The notes under the pieces: generated by a model
The model's input: only the letters and a program-made list of their open reading frames with translations
What the model was told of the DNA's origin: nothing
Databases searched by the model: none
Shown: positions 44,773-54,143 of the stretch, piece by piece
Numbering within the stretch: position 1 is the stretch's first letter
Layout of the letters: each line of letters starts with the position of its first letter
Program-made: the position numbers and the translations under genes
Assembly (NCBI GenBank): GCA_013152205.1
Contig: JAADGV010000076.1
Coordinates: 30,950 to 94,949, forward strand
DNA length: 64,000 nt
From: Planctomycetota bacterium
Lineage (GTDB): Bacteria; Planctomycetota; Planctomycetia; Pirellulales; Lacipirellulaceae
Direction of reading: 5' to 3'

Positions 44773-47700
44773 TCAGCCACCATCACGGATTTTTTCCCAA
44801 ATTCCCAGCAAGCCTTTCTCGCCTCTTTTAGCCCCCGTAGCGGTCTCAGACATTCCAGGTGGCTCCGGAGGCCGGGGGAGGTCGGAAAAATGCATGCTGA
44901 CAGTCCGTAGAGCCATTTCGACAACAACCTCATTACTATCTTTTTCCGAAACTTGGACAACACAATGATTCCCATTAGAACCCGGAAGCTCGTTGTTATA
45001 GACTAGCTGGCGGCCGGACGCTTTTTCTAAAACCAACATGCGAATACCCGGTCGCCCGCCACGCACATCGCGCGGAGTGGTGTTGCCAACAAAAGCAACG
45101 ATCGGAAGATCGACAGGCTGGGCAAGCATAAACGCTTGTTCGACAACTTTAGCTGGCCGTGCCCACCTCGGGTCGCCAGTCTCTCGATCAAAAGCATAGA
45201 CCAAGCCGTTCATGATCACATAGTCCGAACGGTTAAGCCCCCTGGTATGACGTATTGGATTCTGTGACGTTTGCTGTCCTACTGTCAGCACAAAACTATC
45301 GGCACCCGCTAGCAGGTGAACTTCGTTGATCTTCAGGATAGGCGACGTCGGCTGATCCACGACCGCCTGCCCATCCGCTGCATCAACAATCGTGCAATGG
45401 CCTGAGGCCTCGACAATGGCAACAAATCGGGCAACGGCAACATCTATTTTGGCGGTATGGTCGAAGTCATGCTCCCATAGCGTCTCGCCTGCAATAATGT
45501 CGAACGCCGACAACTCGTAACGGCCATCCGCCCGTTTGCGCCAGCGAATTACCTGACGACCTCTTGTCAGCAGTTGCTCACTCCTTCTTGGCGAAGTTAC
45601 CTCACCTAAACTACGGCCATCTATCGTACTAAAAAGCAAGGCTTTCTTACTGCCAGGTGGCACGGCGATCACGTACTGTTCGTCGCCAAAAAGATCGCAG
45701 CCAAGCGGCACATCACTCCGGCTCCACCGCTCATTTTCAGTTGCTTTTCTTGAATCAACACATACGAGCCGCCCCTGATCTTGAAACACGCAGCTATCGT
45801 GCGACAATGGCCCGAGGGTACCAATCCATTTTCCATTTCGCTGCGCGCGCATCGTACTCTTCGAACCTGGGCGCCCACTGGGCGCTGTCACTTGCCCGCG
45901 AACCTGACGATTCGAATCATCGATGCTACTCACCACATTGTGATGCCAAAGCGGCTTGGCGACACCCGATTCCGCTGAGCTTAAAGTATCGAAGGCCATA
46001 ATCTGTTCGCCAAACGAGACGACAAGCAGACCACCGCGCGACACCCCATAAACATGACGCGAATCCTGTAGCTGTATGCGGTGATTGCTGCCTAACGTCG
46101 TGCGGAAGAACTCTCGCCCGTAGCTATCGCGGACGATGAGTTCATTGGTGCGCGCAGAAAGTAACACGTTGCAGTAGCTTAACAATTCATCGCTACGTTC
46201 TAGGTAAATATTTGAGCTAGAAACGTTTCGGAGACGAGTCTTACTGTTTTTTTTCGGCGAAATGGTAGATACCTGCACCTTGCCATAAGGCCACGACAGA
46301 CCGCCAATTTGACCCTCGCGATACAAATTTTCGTAGAACTGCTGCCCTGTCTGATCGTCGAGGCAAGACACTTTTGCATAGGTCGTACGCAACTGTTCGT
46401 CAAACGGACCCGCTAGATGATTGAATCGAAGCTGATGCAACCCAAGAGAACAACGGGCTACCGCCTCGCCTCGAATTTCGTCACTGCTGGCCGAGTTGGC
46501 TAAATACAAAAACAGTTGTTGTGCTTCCAGGGCACGCCCCGCTTTGGAGTAGGACTTAGCGAGTCGCATTAACACGGGGCTAAGCAGGTTGAGGCTACCA
46601 AAGCTCTCGCAAAGCCGCTCTAACTGATAGCCGTCCGAGTCCTCGGCAATCTGACTAGTTAAACCCTCAACCAAGCTAGCTAACTGTTCCCTTTGCCCTT
46701 CATCCGCTTTCGTCCAGATCGCCGCGACTTGGGCACGAACCCAGCGAGAAACTTCGACCACATGATCTTGCCCTAGTTGCATAACTAGGGGGGCACCGCG
46801 ATCTTCGGTCGCTGAATAGAGGCGGACGCAAACCTCAAATGCGCCAACAGGGTCGTCAATTTCTAAGAGCCCATGAGATTGAAGGCGCAGCAAGGTAATC
46901 AGCCCGCCCTCGACCGACTCATGCAATTCGTTGAGCAACGGCAAACGGTCACGATAACCGGCAAAATTTTCGTCTAAGGCGACGACCAATGCCTCGCTAA
47001 GTACTTCTCGTGTCCTCAAGTCCTCAGGAGACGAGTGATGCGCTTTACTCAACAAGTCGATGGCGCGAGGTAGCTGGCCCTCGTTGTAGGCAATTTCGCC
47101 CAACGTACGTAATGCTTCAAAGTCGTCAGGAGTTTGCTCAAGCCGCTGCTCCGACTTGCTACGCAAAACATCGACTTGATCGAAGCGAACAAGATACTGA
47201 CCATCCTGCGAAATCACGGCCCCGCGATGGCAAATTAAATTGCCCAGCAACTGCCCGTCGCGAGCTTTTGTTCGGTCAACAATTGCGCCTATCTCTAAGT
47301 CGATGGCGATAACCTCCGCCGACGAAAGGGGCAGATAATACTTACCCTTGCTGGTAAACCCTCGCCCTGTCGGCACGACGCCTGGCGAAAAGGGAATCTT
47401 TGCCGTCTGCCAAGCCCAACTACCTGTATCCAAGCGGAGGGCCGATACTCCGCCCTTACCGACTAGTACAACCCGATTGCTATGCACACCTGCGACGAAC
47501 AAGCGATGCTCTCGCTTCTTTTTCCAGAACAATTCCCCCGTCTCTAAATCAATGCAATGCAGCAAATCCGACTCGGGAGGAGTTAACAACACTCGTCCAT
47601 CGGCAATGATTACGGCACTATCGATCCATTTGCCCTCTTGCATGCCATGCAACGCCTCTTGCCTGCGAAAGGCTCGTATCGGGTCTAGGTTCGTTTGATA

Positions 47701-49401
47701 TCGATAGGCCCAAGCCAAAGCATTCCGGGCGAGATCAATTCCAATCACTGCTCCTGCGCCGGTGGGACACACAAGGATCCCCGCATCGTAGGAGGGGACA
47801 GAGGCCTGTAGCCTTCGCGTGGCCCCGCCGAGTATTGCGGATTCAAGTTCAGCCAATTGTTGCCGCCATTGCAACTCCCCCGTTTCGCGATCCAAGACGG
47901 CTAAGAAAATCTCGCCATCTTTTGTTTCAGCCAAGCAATACAACGATTGACCAACGGCCAAAGGAGCACCTAAGAAAAACACATCCTTGAACGGGCCTTG
48001 GCTCGCCGCGCCGTCAATCTCCCAAACGAGTTTCCCTTGGGTGGCAAGTTCAAACGCACAGAGCCGATTCGTAGCAGGGCGAATGTTTTGCCGTCGCCTA
48101 CCATTGATAATTGGCATCATCAGCAAATTCTGCTCGCTAAAGTTTGCAGAAGAAAGGTCGCGCAACACATACACACGCTGCCCATCGCTACTGATGCTGC
48201 TGTAGAGAAAATCGTTCCAGATTCGTCGAGAAAAGGCCCGAGAGGGATTTGCATTGGCCTCTCCAGAACCAGCGTCAGCAACTTCAATCAGCCGGTCGAA
48301 CTCAGGAACTCGTTGCGGTTCGGCCTGCCAAACTAGTTTCCCGGTCCGAAAATCGACAGCAACCAAACTGTGGGGCGAGCGAGTAATGATGTAGTCGCCA
48401 ACGGCAAGCGGTACGGTGGCAACCGGCATCGCCCCAGAATACTGTTTTAGGTTCGTTGAGATCTCGTCGTAAAGTTCTTCTAACTTAGGATGCGAAAGCA
48501 GCCGAGACCTCCAGTGCAAACGCATGTGAGGCAAGCCACCTTCAACCTGACCGTTGCGAGCGGCGTTGCCTCGGTAAGTCAACCATTGATCTTCGTGCGC
48601 TACGTCAGAGATGCGTGGCTCACCTACAATTTCTCGGAGCCAACCAAGAGGCTCTCGCCCGAGAGCACTAAGTTCGTACTCTTCGCCGGCAATCGAAACC
48701 TCGCGGAATGGCTTGGCTCGCAAATCCTCGATGATCGACAGCGCTTGCGACTGATTGCCGGCTGCAAGAGAGCTTATGGCTGCCAAGACCGAGAGTTGTG
48801 GCTCGAAACGCGCTGCGGCTTCTGGGGTCTCTAGTAGCTGCTGATAGAGCAAAGCTGCCGCAAGATGCTGTCCTCGATCCGATTCAAACTGAGCAAGCAA
48901 AAAAGCCGCTTCATAGCCAGCCGGAGTATAGAAATACTGCCCTGCTATCCTTTGGATCTCTTCGAGGTCGCCAGTCGCAACGGCTACTTGCAGTTCTCTT
49001 CGAGCAACAGGGGCAAACGTTATTTCGTAAGCTTGCCGACCTTCCCTCGGAAGATCGCGTATCACACGGCGAGCCATTGCTTTCAAACCAGCATGTTCGC
49101 CCGTCTCGCCAATTTCTAAGAACGAGTCTTGTTCCTCTCGAAGCACCTCGTCGAGAAAACGAATTGCTTGCGTGTATTCCCCTTCGGCGATGCGCTTGCG
49201 AGCGTGTTGCATCCCCCTCGACAGATTTCGGTCGAAGGGAAGGATCACCCCGTCAAGATTCCCTTGCTCTTCGGGTTGGTTGCCTAAAATTCTCTGCCGC
49301 GGCTGTGCTTGCCCCCTACTTGAAAAGATAGCGACAAACGTGACGCAAAGCAGGAGCGTCGCGATACAGAAAATCTTAGTTACTGACATTCGACGGACCA
49401 T
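44773..49401 (-). CDS. Giant exported PQQ-like beta-propeller and TPR protein
   Basis: A 1542-residue exported protein. I use the ATG at 49401, which follows a strong GGAGG site (49409-49413); the listed start at 49617 adds 72 unsupported residues. The signal segment is IFCIATLLLCVTFVAIFSSRG. The N-terminal 250 residues are TPR-like (AIRFLDEVLREEQDSFLEIG). Two PQQ-like beta-propeller regions follow, with blades such as LVAVDFRTGKLVWQ, LHCIDLETGELFWK and YAFDRETGDPRW, interrupted by another TPR-like helical part around residues 750-1000. No enzyme motif is seen. It ends 104 bp before the squalene-repeat gene. I infer a protein-binding scaffold in the envelope. Confidence 0.85.
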   Translation of the reverse strand: MVRRMSVTKIFCIATLLLCVTFVAIFSSRGQAQPRQRILGNQPEEQGNLDGVILPFDRNLSRGMQHARKRIAEGEYTQAIRFLDEVLREEQDSFLEIGETGEHAGLKAMARRVIRDLPREGRQAYEITFAPVARRELQVAVATGDLEEIQRIAGQYFYTPAGYEAAFLLAQFESDRGQHLAAALLYQQLLETPEAAARFEPQLSVLAAISSLAAGNQSQALSIIEDLRAKPFREVSIAGEEYELSALGREPLGWLREIVGEPRISDVAHEDQWLTYRGNAARNGQVEGGLPHMRLHWRSRLLSHPKLEELYDEISTNLKQYSGAMPVATVPLAVGDYIITRSPHSLVAVDFRTGKLVWQAEPQRVPEFDRLIEVADAGSGEANANPSRAFSRRIWNDFLYSSISSDGQRVYVLRDLSSANFSEQNLLMMPIINGRRRQNIRPATNRLCAFELATQGKLVWEIDGAASQGPFKDVFFLGAPLAVGQSLYCLAETKDGEIFLAVLDRETGELQWRQQLAELESAILGGATRRLQASVPSYDAGILVCPTGAGAVIGIDLARNALAWAYRYQTNLDPIRAFRRQEALHGMQEGKWIDSAVIIADGRVLLTPPESDLLHCIDLETGELFWKKKREHRLFVAGVHSNRVVLVGKGGVSALRLDTGSWAWQTAKIPFSPGVVPTGRGFTSKGKYYLPLSSAEVIAIDLEIGAIVDRTKARDGQLLGNLICHRGAVISQDGQYLVRFDQVDVLRSKSEQRLEQTPDDFEALRTLGEIAYNEGQLPRAIDLLSKAHHSSPEDLRTREVLSEALVVALDENFAGYRDRLPLLNELHESVEGGLITLLRLQSHGLLEIDDPVGAFEVCVRLYSATEDRGAPLVMQLGQDHVVEVSRWVRAQVAAIWTKADEGQREQLASLVEGLTSQIAEDSDGYQLERLCESFGSLNLLSPVLMRLAKSYSKAGRALEAQQLFLYLANSASSDEIRGEAVARCSLGLHQLRFNHLAGPFDEQLRTTYAKVSCLDDQTGQQFYENLYREGQIGGLSWPYGKVQVSTISPKKNSKTRLRNVSSSNIYLERSDELLSYCNVLLSARTNELIVRDSYGREFFRTTLGSNHRIQLQDSRHVYGVSRGGLLVVSFGEQIMAFDTLSSAESGVAKPLWHHNVVSSIDDSNRQVRGQVTAPSGRPGSKSTMRAQRNGKWIGTLGPLSHDSCVFQDQGRLVCVDSRKATENERWSRSDVPLGCDLFGDEQYVIAVPPGSKKALLFSTIDGRSLGEVTSPRRSEQLLTRGRQVIRWRKRADGRYELSAFDIIAGETLWEHDFDHTAKIDVAVARFVAIVEASGHCTIVDAADGQAVVDQPTSPILKINEVHLLAGADSFVLTVGQQTSQNPIRHTRGLNRSDYVIMNGLVYAFDRETGDPRWARPAKVVEQAFMLAQPVDLPIVAFVGNTTPRDVRGGRPGIRMLVLEKASGRQLVYNNELPGSNGNHCVVQVSEKDSNEVVVEMALRTVSMHFSDLPRPPEPPGMSETATGAKRGEKGLLGIWEKIRDGG

Positions 49402-49406
49402 CCTTA

Positions 49407-49413
49407 CCCCTCC
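49407..49413 (-). promoter_or_regulatory. Shine-Dalgarno GGAGGGG that fixes the PQQ-protein start
   Basis: GGAGGGG lies with 7 nt (from GGAGG) before the ATG at 49401 on the minus strand. It is the only strong ribosome-binding site near this N-terminus, so it decides against the upstream start at 49617. Confidence 0.7.
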
Positions 49414-49821
49414 TATTGCCAGCACTTTGTTCGTGGCTTGCTCTGCTGCCGAGTCGACCGATCTCGCCTCAGAAAAGAGGCCTGGTGCAGCACACAACCA
49501 CCCTGTTCTGGCCACTCCTAGGCCGAACAATGTTCTCCAACAGCTTCCCTGCACCGAGTGATAAGCTCGACATGTGGCGTAACACATTTGCTCTACTAAG
49601 TTTACAACCGATGTCAAAATAGATCAATCCAGCGAAGCTTGCCGAGAGAGGCACTCTTATGGGGGGTACACAAGCGATTCTTTCGTCTTCCGTATACTGC
49701 CTAAAACACGTAAAACACGATCTGAGAGGCTCCCCAGGCGGAAAAACCCTGTTTTTCCCGTGTTTTCCGCAAAAACGGCTTGTAATTTAGTGCCAACCGT
49801 CTTAAAAGTCAGCACATCGCA

Positions 49822-49850
49822 TTGATTGGGTGCTAGATTTCTAGGTAATT
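49822..49850 (+). promoter_or_regulatory. Candidate HU promoter, TTGATT-17-GTAATT
   Basis: TTGATT at 49822-49827, a 17-nt spacer and GTAATT at 49845-49850 form a weak sigma-70-like match. GCTAGA and TCTAGC repeats overlap it. A leader of about 45 nt would precede the ATG at 49902. Confidence 0.3.
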
Positions 49851-49901
49851 GAGTTTCTAGCCCTTGTGACCACCCGTAAGCACTAAGGAGGGTTTTCCAA
49901 A

Positions 49902-50222
49902 ATGGCAAAAGCCGCAGCACAAAAACCACCTACGAAGACAGAAATTTACAACAACATCTCAGAAGCCACTGGCTTGCCTAAGAAGGACGTCGGCGCCGTG
50001 TTCGACGCCCTGAACGATGAGATCGCCAAGGCCTTGAGCAAGAAGGGTCCTCAAACCTTCACTTTGCCCGGTCTGTGCAAGATCGTCGTGCAGAACAAGC
50101 CTGCGACTCCAGAGCGTGAAGGCGTAAACCCCTTTACCGGCGAGACAACGATGTTCAAGGCCAAGCCTGCTCGTAATGTCGTAAAGGTCCGCCCACTGAA
50201 GAAGCTAAAAGACATGGTATAA
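49902..50222 (+). CDS. HU/IHF-family nucleoid DNA-binding protein
   Basis: A 106-residue basic protein. TKTEIYNNISEATGLPKKDV is the helical N-terminal dimer domain, FTLPGLCKIVVQNKP enters the beta-arm and REGVNPFTGE is the DNA-contacting arm, followed by the Lys-rich tail KVRPLKKLKDMV. The N-terminal AKAAAQKPP extension and the long tail make it slightly longer than E. coli HU (90). It bends and wraps DNA in the nucleoid. An AAGGAGG ribosome site lies 10 nt upstream, so it is probably highly expressed. A structured region with a T-run follows at 50291-50388. Confidence 0.92.
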   Translation: MAKAAAQKPPTKTEIYNNISEATGLPKKDVGAVFDALNDEIAKALSKKGPQTFTLPGLCKIVVQNKPATPEREGVNPFTGETTMFKAKPARNVVKVRPLKKLKDMV

Positions 50223-50310
50223 GCAGCACCGTTGTTGAGCGTTCGGCGACAATCTCGTCGCGCGGACAACATCTGCTCATGCTAGGCGAACTACTGCTTT
50301 TGGCAGTTTC

Positions 50311-50387
50311 AGCCGCCCCGCGCAAATTGTGTAAATCGGGAAGAGAACTTCCTGACAGACGCAGTATGCCAAGGGGCGGCTTTTTTT
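50311..50387 (+). terminator. Large hairpin with T-run after the HU gene
   Basis: AGCCGCCCC (50311-50319) pairs with GGGGCGGCT (50373-50381), and seven T follow. The 53-nt loop contains another hairpin, GGAAG-AGAA-CTTCC. ACTGC-TTTTG-GCAGT lies just upstream. The T-run fits a Rho-independent terminator for the HU gene, but the long, branched loop is unusual and suggests a structured RNA (see findings). Confidence 0.65.
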
Positions 50388-50429
50388 GTGCGCTGCAAGA
50401 AACCCAAGAACCGGGTGAAAGAAGAAAAG

Positions 50430-50502
50430 TGGTCAGGGGCGGGCTCGAACCGCCGACACCGGCCTTTTCAGGGCCGTGCTCTACCAACTGAGCTACCTGA
50501 CC
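50430..50502 (-). tRNA. tRNA-Phe (GAA)
   Basis: The minus strand folds as a full tRNA cloverleaf of 73 nt: acceptor GGTCAGG/CCTGACC, D-arm GCTC-AGTTGGTA-GAGC, anticodon stem CGGCC/GGCCG with loop CTGAAAA, and T-arm GGCGG-TTCGAGC-CCGCC. The anticodon is GAA, so it carries phenylalanine. The 3' CCA is not encoded and must be added by the CCA enzyme. It is opposite in strand to the HU gene and lies about 40 bp from its terminator. Confidence 0.97.
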
Positions 50503-50612
50503 AGTCTTCTGTGCCACAAACCAAGCGGCTCGTGTGAAGCCCGCAATGGTAGGTTCCCTCGTTGTTCCTGTCAATCAGGTAGGTCGACATCACAAAGTCG
50601 TAGGTTCCGTTA

Positions 50613-50671
50613 TAGCCGCAGGCGGAAGCTGCGGTTTTTTCAGGCCCGACCACGGCTTCCGCCTGCGGGTA
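50613..50671. repeat. Inverted repeat, TAGCCGCAGGCGGAAGCTGCGG arms
   Basis: The left arm at 50613-50634 pairs with the right arm around 50650-50671 with some mismatches. Its GCGGAAGC-containing core is shared with 16860-16919, so the two are members of one dispersed family. The rest of 50503-50898 holds no gene that I can support. Confidence 0.75.
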
Positions 50672-50898
50672 GCATGACTTTGAATCCTCCTGACCAAACC
50701 TCTCCAAAACTTGACACTTAGCTATCGGCTTGGCTACCATACTTGTCGGGTGCCAAGTTGCTTGCCCGAGAGTTTCTCTGACGCCGGTTCGCCTTGAACC
50801 CATCTGTCAGATAAGTCCACCCCGAGGCAGGTGGGAAATCTCGCGGCTACGAAATGTCCCCCGTCTTTGGAACAGAAATCTACAACGGTGAGTCGACT

Positions 50899-52572
50899 AT
50901 GGCCAGCATTCATCGATGCGCGCCGAGATCCTGGCTGTTTGGCTTGGTGCGGCTGCTGCATTGCTTATTTTGCCAAGCAATCGGTCGCGTGCTATGCGCC
51001 CTCGCTGCATGCGCGATTAGTACCTACCCCCTCGAAGTATACGCGGTCACTCCAGAAAGCCCCGAAGTCCGAAGTCTTATTGACCAGGGACTTTCCTACC
51101 TCGAAAAAAAAACCGATAGCCGACTTGGCGGTAAATGCTTAATCGCATTAGCTTTTCACAAGAACGGGGCTTCTCTGAGCCATCCACGAATACGTGAAGC
51201 GATCGAGGCATGCCAAGCGGTCAACAACCAACAGATTTCGAGTCTCAATAATTACAGCATCGGCTTGGCAATTATCTTCTTGGCCGAGATTAAGGACGCC
51301 AAGCATCGCTCGTTGATAACACAATTTGCGGATGCCATGTCAAAAAAGCAAAAACCGCATGGCGGATGGGGATACCCTTCCACCAGAACCGGGGATACTT
51401 CGCAAACGCAGTATGCCGTACTGAGCTATTGGGAACTTTTGCAGAGTGGTATGACCCCCAAAGTCGACTCGGTTGAAAACTGCCTCAATTGGCTTCTTCG
51501 CACGCAAGCCCCTGAGGGGGGCTGGGGCTATCAAGGGCACGACCCGGGCAACACATCACGTATCAAACAAAACCAAACCACGTTGAGCATGGCAGCGGCT
51601 GGGCTAGGGAGTACAATGATCCTTGCAAATGTGCTTGGGCTTTCCGATATGGATATTGGGGCCGCTGCCGAGGAGGAAAAAACAACGGCTCCTTCCGCTT
51701 TGCGGCTAGCGGAGAGCACTGCCAAAAAAAGAGGAAAACGATTGTCTGGCAATGGCGTTGATCGCAAACGACTAGCAACAGCCATCAAGGATGGGCAAGC
51801 ATGGTTCAACGACATTTCCAAAGAAATCGGGGGCAGCCATCCTTGTTACGTTCTGTACTCAATCGAACGCTACAAAAGCTTCGAAGAGCTGCTATCAAGC
51901 AACATCCCATCAGAACCTGAGTGGTATCAACGAGGATATGAATATCTGAAAAACAAACAACACGATCATGGGGGATGGGGACGGAAAAAAGAGGACACCG
52001 GAGCGGCATGCGAGACGGCATTTGCCGTGTTGTTTCTCATGCGTTCGACTCAAAAGAGTATCCGGGCGAGTCTTGGCGAGGGAACACTAGTTGGAGGGCG
52101 AGGGCTTCAGGCCGATCTGTCTCGCATGAAAATCGACCGCGGCCGACTTGTCGCTAAGCCAAAAACTACCCAGATTAGTAACCTATTGGGAATGCTCAAC
52201 GACTCGTCTTCCGAAGATCTTGAACAATTGCTCAGCAACCCCAACGCTTTGCGTCTCGACCATGCCGGCCCCGAAGATTCGCGAAGGCTACAACAAATCG
52301 TCAAAAGTGGAGTGCCTGAGGCGAGAATACTATCCGTCCGCGTATTAGCCCAACAACGAAATTTAGACCATGTCCCTATCTTGCTCTATGCGATGACAGA
52401 CCCCGACAAGCGAGTCGTCCGAGAAGCCCGTGATGGCCTGCGATTCATCAGCCGGCGATTTGGAGGGTTTGGGCTTTCCGACAATTTCTCAGATTCCGAA
52501 CGATACGATGCTATCGACAAGTGGAAGAGATGGTATCGTCGTCTTCGGCCCAATGCACCACCTCTTCCGTAG
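50899..52572 (+). CDS. Squalene-oxidase-repeat protein with HEAT repeats, exported
   Basis: A 557-residue protein from the ATG at 50899, preceded by a GGTGAG site. The N-terminus has a hydrophobic signal-like segment (LFGLVRLLHCLFCQAIG, then LCALAACAIS). Residues 65-420 are alpha/alpha toroid repeats with QW-type motifs (KQKPHGGWGYPS, RTQAPEGGWGYQG, KQHDHGGWGRK), as in the protein at 43575. Residues 460-540 are HEAT-like (ILSVRVLAQQRNLDHVPILL, RVVREARDGLRFISRRF). No cyclase acidic motif is seen. It leads the plus-strand block with the ExbB/ExbD genes. A binding or scaffold role is inferred. Confidence 0.75.
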   Translation: MASIHRCAPRSWLFGLVRLLHCLFCQAIGRVLCALAACAISTYPLEVYAVTPESPEVRSLIDQGLSYLEKKTDSRLGGKCLIALAFHKNGASLSHPRIREAIEACQAVNNQQISSLNNYSIGLAIIFLAEIKDAKHRSLITQFADAMSKKQKPHGGWGYPSTRTGDTSQTQYAVLSYWELLQSGMTPKVDSVENCLNWLLRTQAPEGGWGYQGHDPGNTSRIKQNQTTLSMAAAGLGSTMILANVLGLSDMDIGAAAEEEKTTAPSALRLAESTAKKRGKRLSGNGVDRKRLATAIKDGQAWFNDISKEIGGSHPCYVLYSIERYKSFEELLSSNIPSEPEWYQRGYEYLKNKQHDHGGWGRKKEDTGAACETAFAVLFLMRSTQKSIRASLGEGTLVGGRGLQADLSRMKIDRGRLVAKPKTTQISNLLGMLNDSSSEDLEQLLSNPNALRLDHAGPEDSRRLQQIVKSGVPEARILSVRVLAQQRNLDHVPILLYAMTDPDKRVVREARDGLRFISRRFGGFGLSDNFSDSERYDAIDKWKRWYRRLRPNAPPLP

Positions 52573-52602
52573 TCACCCTCATCAGACGCTTATTGCGTTA
52601 TC

Positions 52603-53487
52603 ATGAAAACACCCGCTTCGTCAACCAGATCGCATCCAAACAGTGGTACTCGCAAGTACCAACTGTCGGTCAATTCCTACGATCGTACAGCTACCATGCT
52701 ACTGGCTCTGTTGTTGTTGGTTGGCGCAACGGTTCTTGGGCTAGTGATTGTATTCTTTGCCAACCGCACATTTCCGACTATCGAGTCGATCCCGGTCGTA
52801 CCGGTCGAAGCAAGTTCGTCCTCGGCAAACCAAGGATTTGCGACCGAACCAGACCCGCCCGGCCAAGAAGATGCTCCCGACCTAACTGAACCTCTACTCC
52901 AAAACACACTCGAAGCACTCGCCAACGCTTCGTCGATTCAGCAAGCGGTACTTTCTGACGAAGCATTTGAAGGTGCCGAGGAAGTTGGCAAAGGCCAGGG
53001 GAAGGGCGATGCTCGCATGGCCGGGCCTGGGGGCGATGGCGTTGTCGAGCGTGTCCCCCGTTGGGAACGTTGGAAATTTCGATTCGAACCGAAAAGTGCC
53101 GAAGAATTCGCTCGTTGGCTCGATTACTATAAAATTGAAATCGGCGTGCTAGGACGTGACAATCTTGTTCATTATGCTCTAGATGTCAGCAGCAAAGTCC
53201 CAAAAACGCGAACCGCTCTGCCCCTCGAAGAAAAACGTGGCCGCACTTCCGCCGTCGATGGCCCGATGCCCCGACTAACGATGGAATTGGCCCGCAAAGC
53301 CAATATCGCTCAACAGGGACCGATCGTATTGATGTTCTATCCATTTGAAGTAGAAAGCATCCTCTGGGATCTTGAAAAAAAATACGCCAAAGATCACAGT
53401 GTCAATTCCATTCGCGAGACCGTGTTCACCGTAGTTCGCGGACGCAAAGGTTTTAGTTTTGAAGTTCTTGAGCAAAAATATTTTTAA
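52603..53487 (+). CDS. Single-helix envelope protein upstream of ExbB/ExbD
   Basis: A 294-residue protein that I do not recognise. One hydrophobic helix at about 32-53 (MLLALLLLVGATVLGLVIVFF) anchors it, followed by an acidic Pro-rich stretch and a folded C-terminal part from about 150 (PRWERWKFRFEPKSAEEFA, KIEIGVLGRDNLVHYALDV). It begins 30 bp after the squalene-repeat gene and ends 38 bp before the ExbB-like gene, which suggests a TonB- or TolA-like partner in that motor, although no TonB box or TonB-domain motif is evident. Confidence 0.6.
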   Translation: MKTPASSTRSHPNSGTRKYQLSVNSYDRTATMLLALLLLVGATVLGLVIVFFANRTFPTIESIPVVPVEASSSSANQGFATEPDPPGQEDAPDLTEPLLQNTLEALANASSIQQAVLSDEAFEGAEEVGKGQGKGDARMAGPGGDGVVERVPRWERWKFRFEPKSAEEFARWLDYYKIEIGVLGRDNLVHYALDVSSKVPKTRTALPLEEKRGRTSAVDGPMPRLTMELARKANIAQQGPIVLMFYPFEVESILWDLEKKYAKDHSVNSIRETVFTVVRGRKGFSFEVLEQKYF

Positions 53488-53525
53488 CACTTTGCTAACG
53501 CCCCCTAACCCAATGTGTAGCCACT

Positions 53526-54140
53526 ATGGAAGTTCTTTATACCTCGCTCGGATATGCCATTTATACCTTGCTGGCCCTTCTTGCACTTTGGGGTGCCTTT
53601 TGTGTGATTATGGTTTGGCGCCGCGTGGCACAAACCCGATTTGCCAACGAGTACGAACAAGACGAGTTCCTCGGCGAGCTAGGGAAGGCCCTCGACAGCA
53701 AAGATTTTGTCGCTGCGACCGAACTTTGCGATGGCGATCGCCGGGCTATGCCCCAGTTGGCTCTCTTCGCAGTCAACAATCGCGAGTTGGGCTATAGCAA
53801 ACTTCGCAGCCAAGTTGCAGAACGCTATCAACGCGATGTCATGTCGGATATCGAACACCGACAAAGTTGGGTAGCTACGGTCGTTAAAAGCGCGCCCATG
53901 ATTGGACTCCTAGGCACGGTGATCGGCATGATGGGGGCCTTTGCCAATCTCAGCAGCAGCGAAAAAGTCGACACCATTAAAATGGCCGAAGATATCCAAT
54001 TCGCCTTAATCACAACCGCCTGCGGCTTAGCAATCGCAATCCCCTTAGTTTTGTGTACCGCCAGCATCAATATTCGCCTCAGCAAAATGGAAGACCTTAT
54101 CAGCACCGGGCTAGGACGCCTGCTCGATAATTTTAAGTAA
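53526..54140 (+). CDS. MotA/TolQ/ExbB proton-channel protein
   Basis: A 204-residue inner-membrane protein with three helices: about 10-32 (IYTLLALLALWGAFCVIM), about 118-142 (SAPMIGLLGTVIGMMGAF) and about 157-185 (ALITTACGLAIAIPLVLCT). The GLLGTVIGMMGAF segment is the signature of the ExbB/TolQ family. Such proteins form the proton channel that powers ExbD/TolR-linked energy transfer to the outer membrane. Two ExbD-like genes follow; the first begins 3 nt after the stop. Confidence 0.93.
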   Translation: MEVLYTSLGYAIYTLLALLALWGAFCVIMVWRRVAQTRFANEYEQDEFLGELGKALDSKDFVAATELCDGDRRAMPQLALFAVNNRELGYSKLRSQVAERYQRDVMSDIEHRQSWVATVVKSAPMIGLLGTVIGMMGAFANLSSSEKVDTIKMAEDIQFALITTACGLAIAIPLVLCTASINIRLSKMEDLISTGLGRLLDNFK

Positions 54141-54143
54141 CAC

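Larger units (their letters stand above)
49402..49901. other. 500-bp divergent intergenic region
   Basis: It separates the giant PQQ gene (minus) from the HU gene (plus). No gene is credible. GCGGAAAA at 49738 and TTTTCCGC at 49763 form a fold-back within sequence rich in G/C and A runs. The right half holds a candidate promoter (49822-49850) and the HU ribosome site. Confidence 0.6.

Noticed and set aside
49402-49617. 72-residue N-terminal extension of the giant PQQ protein
   Set aside because: The strong GGAGG site and signal peptide start at 49401 argue for the shorter product.
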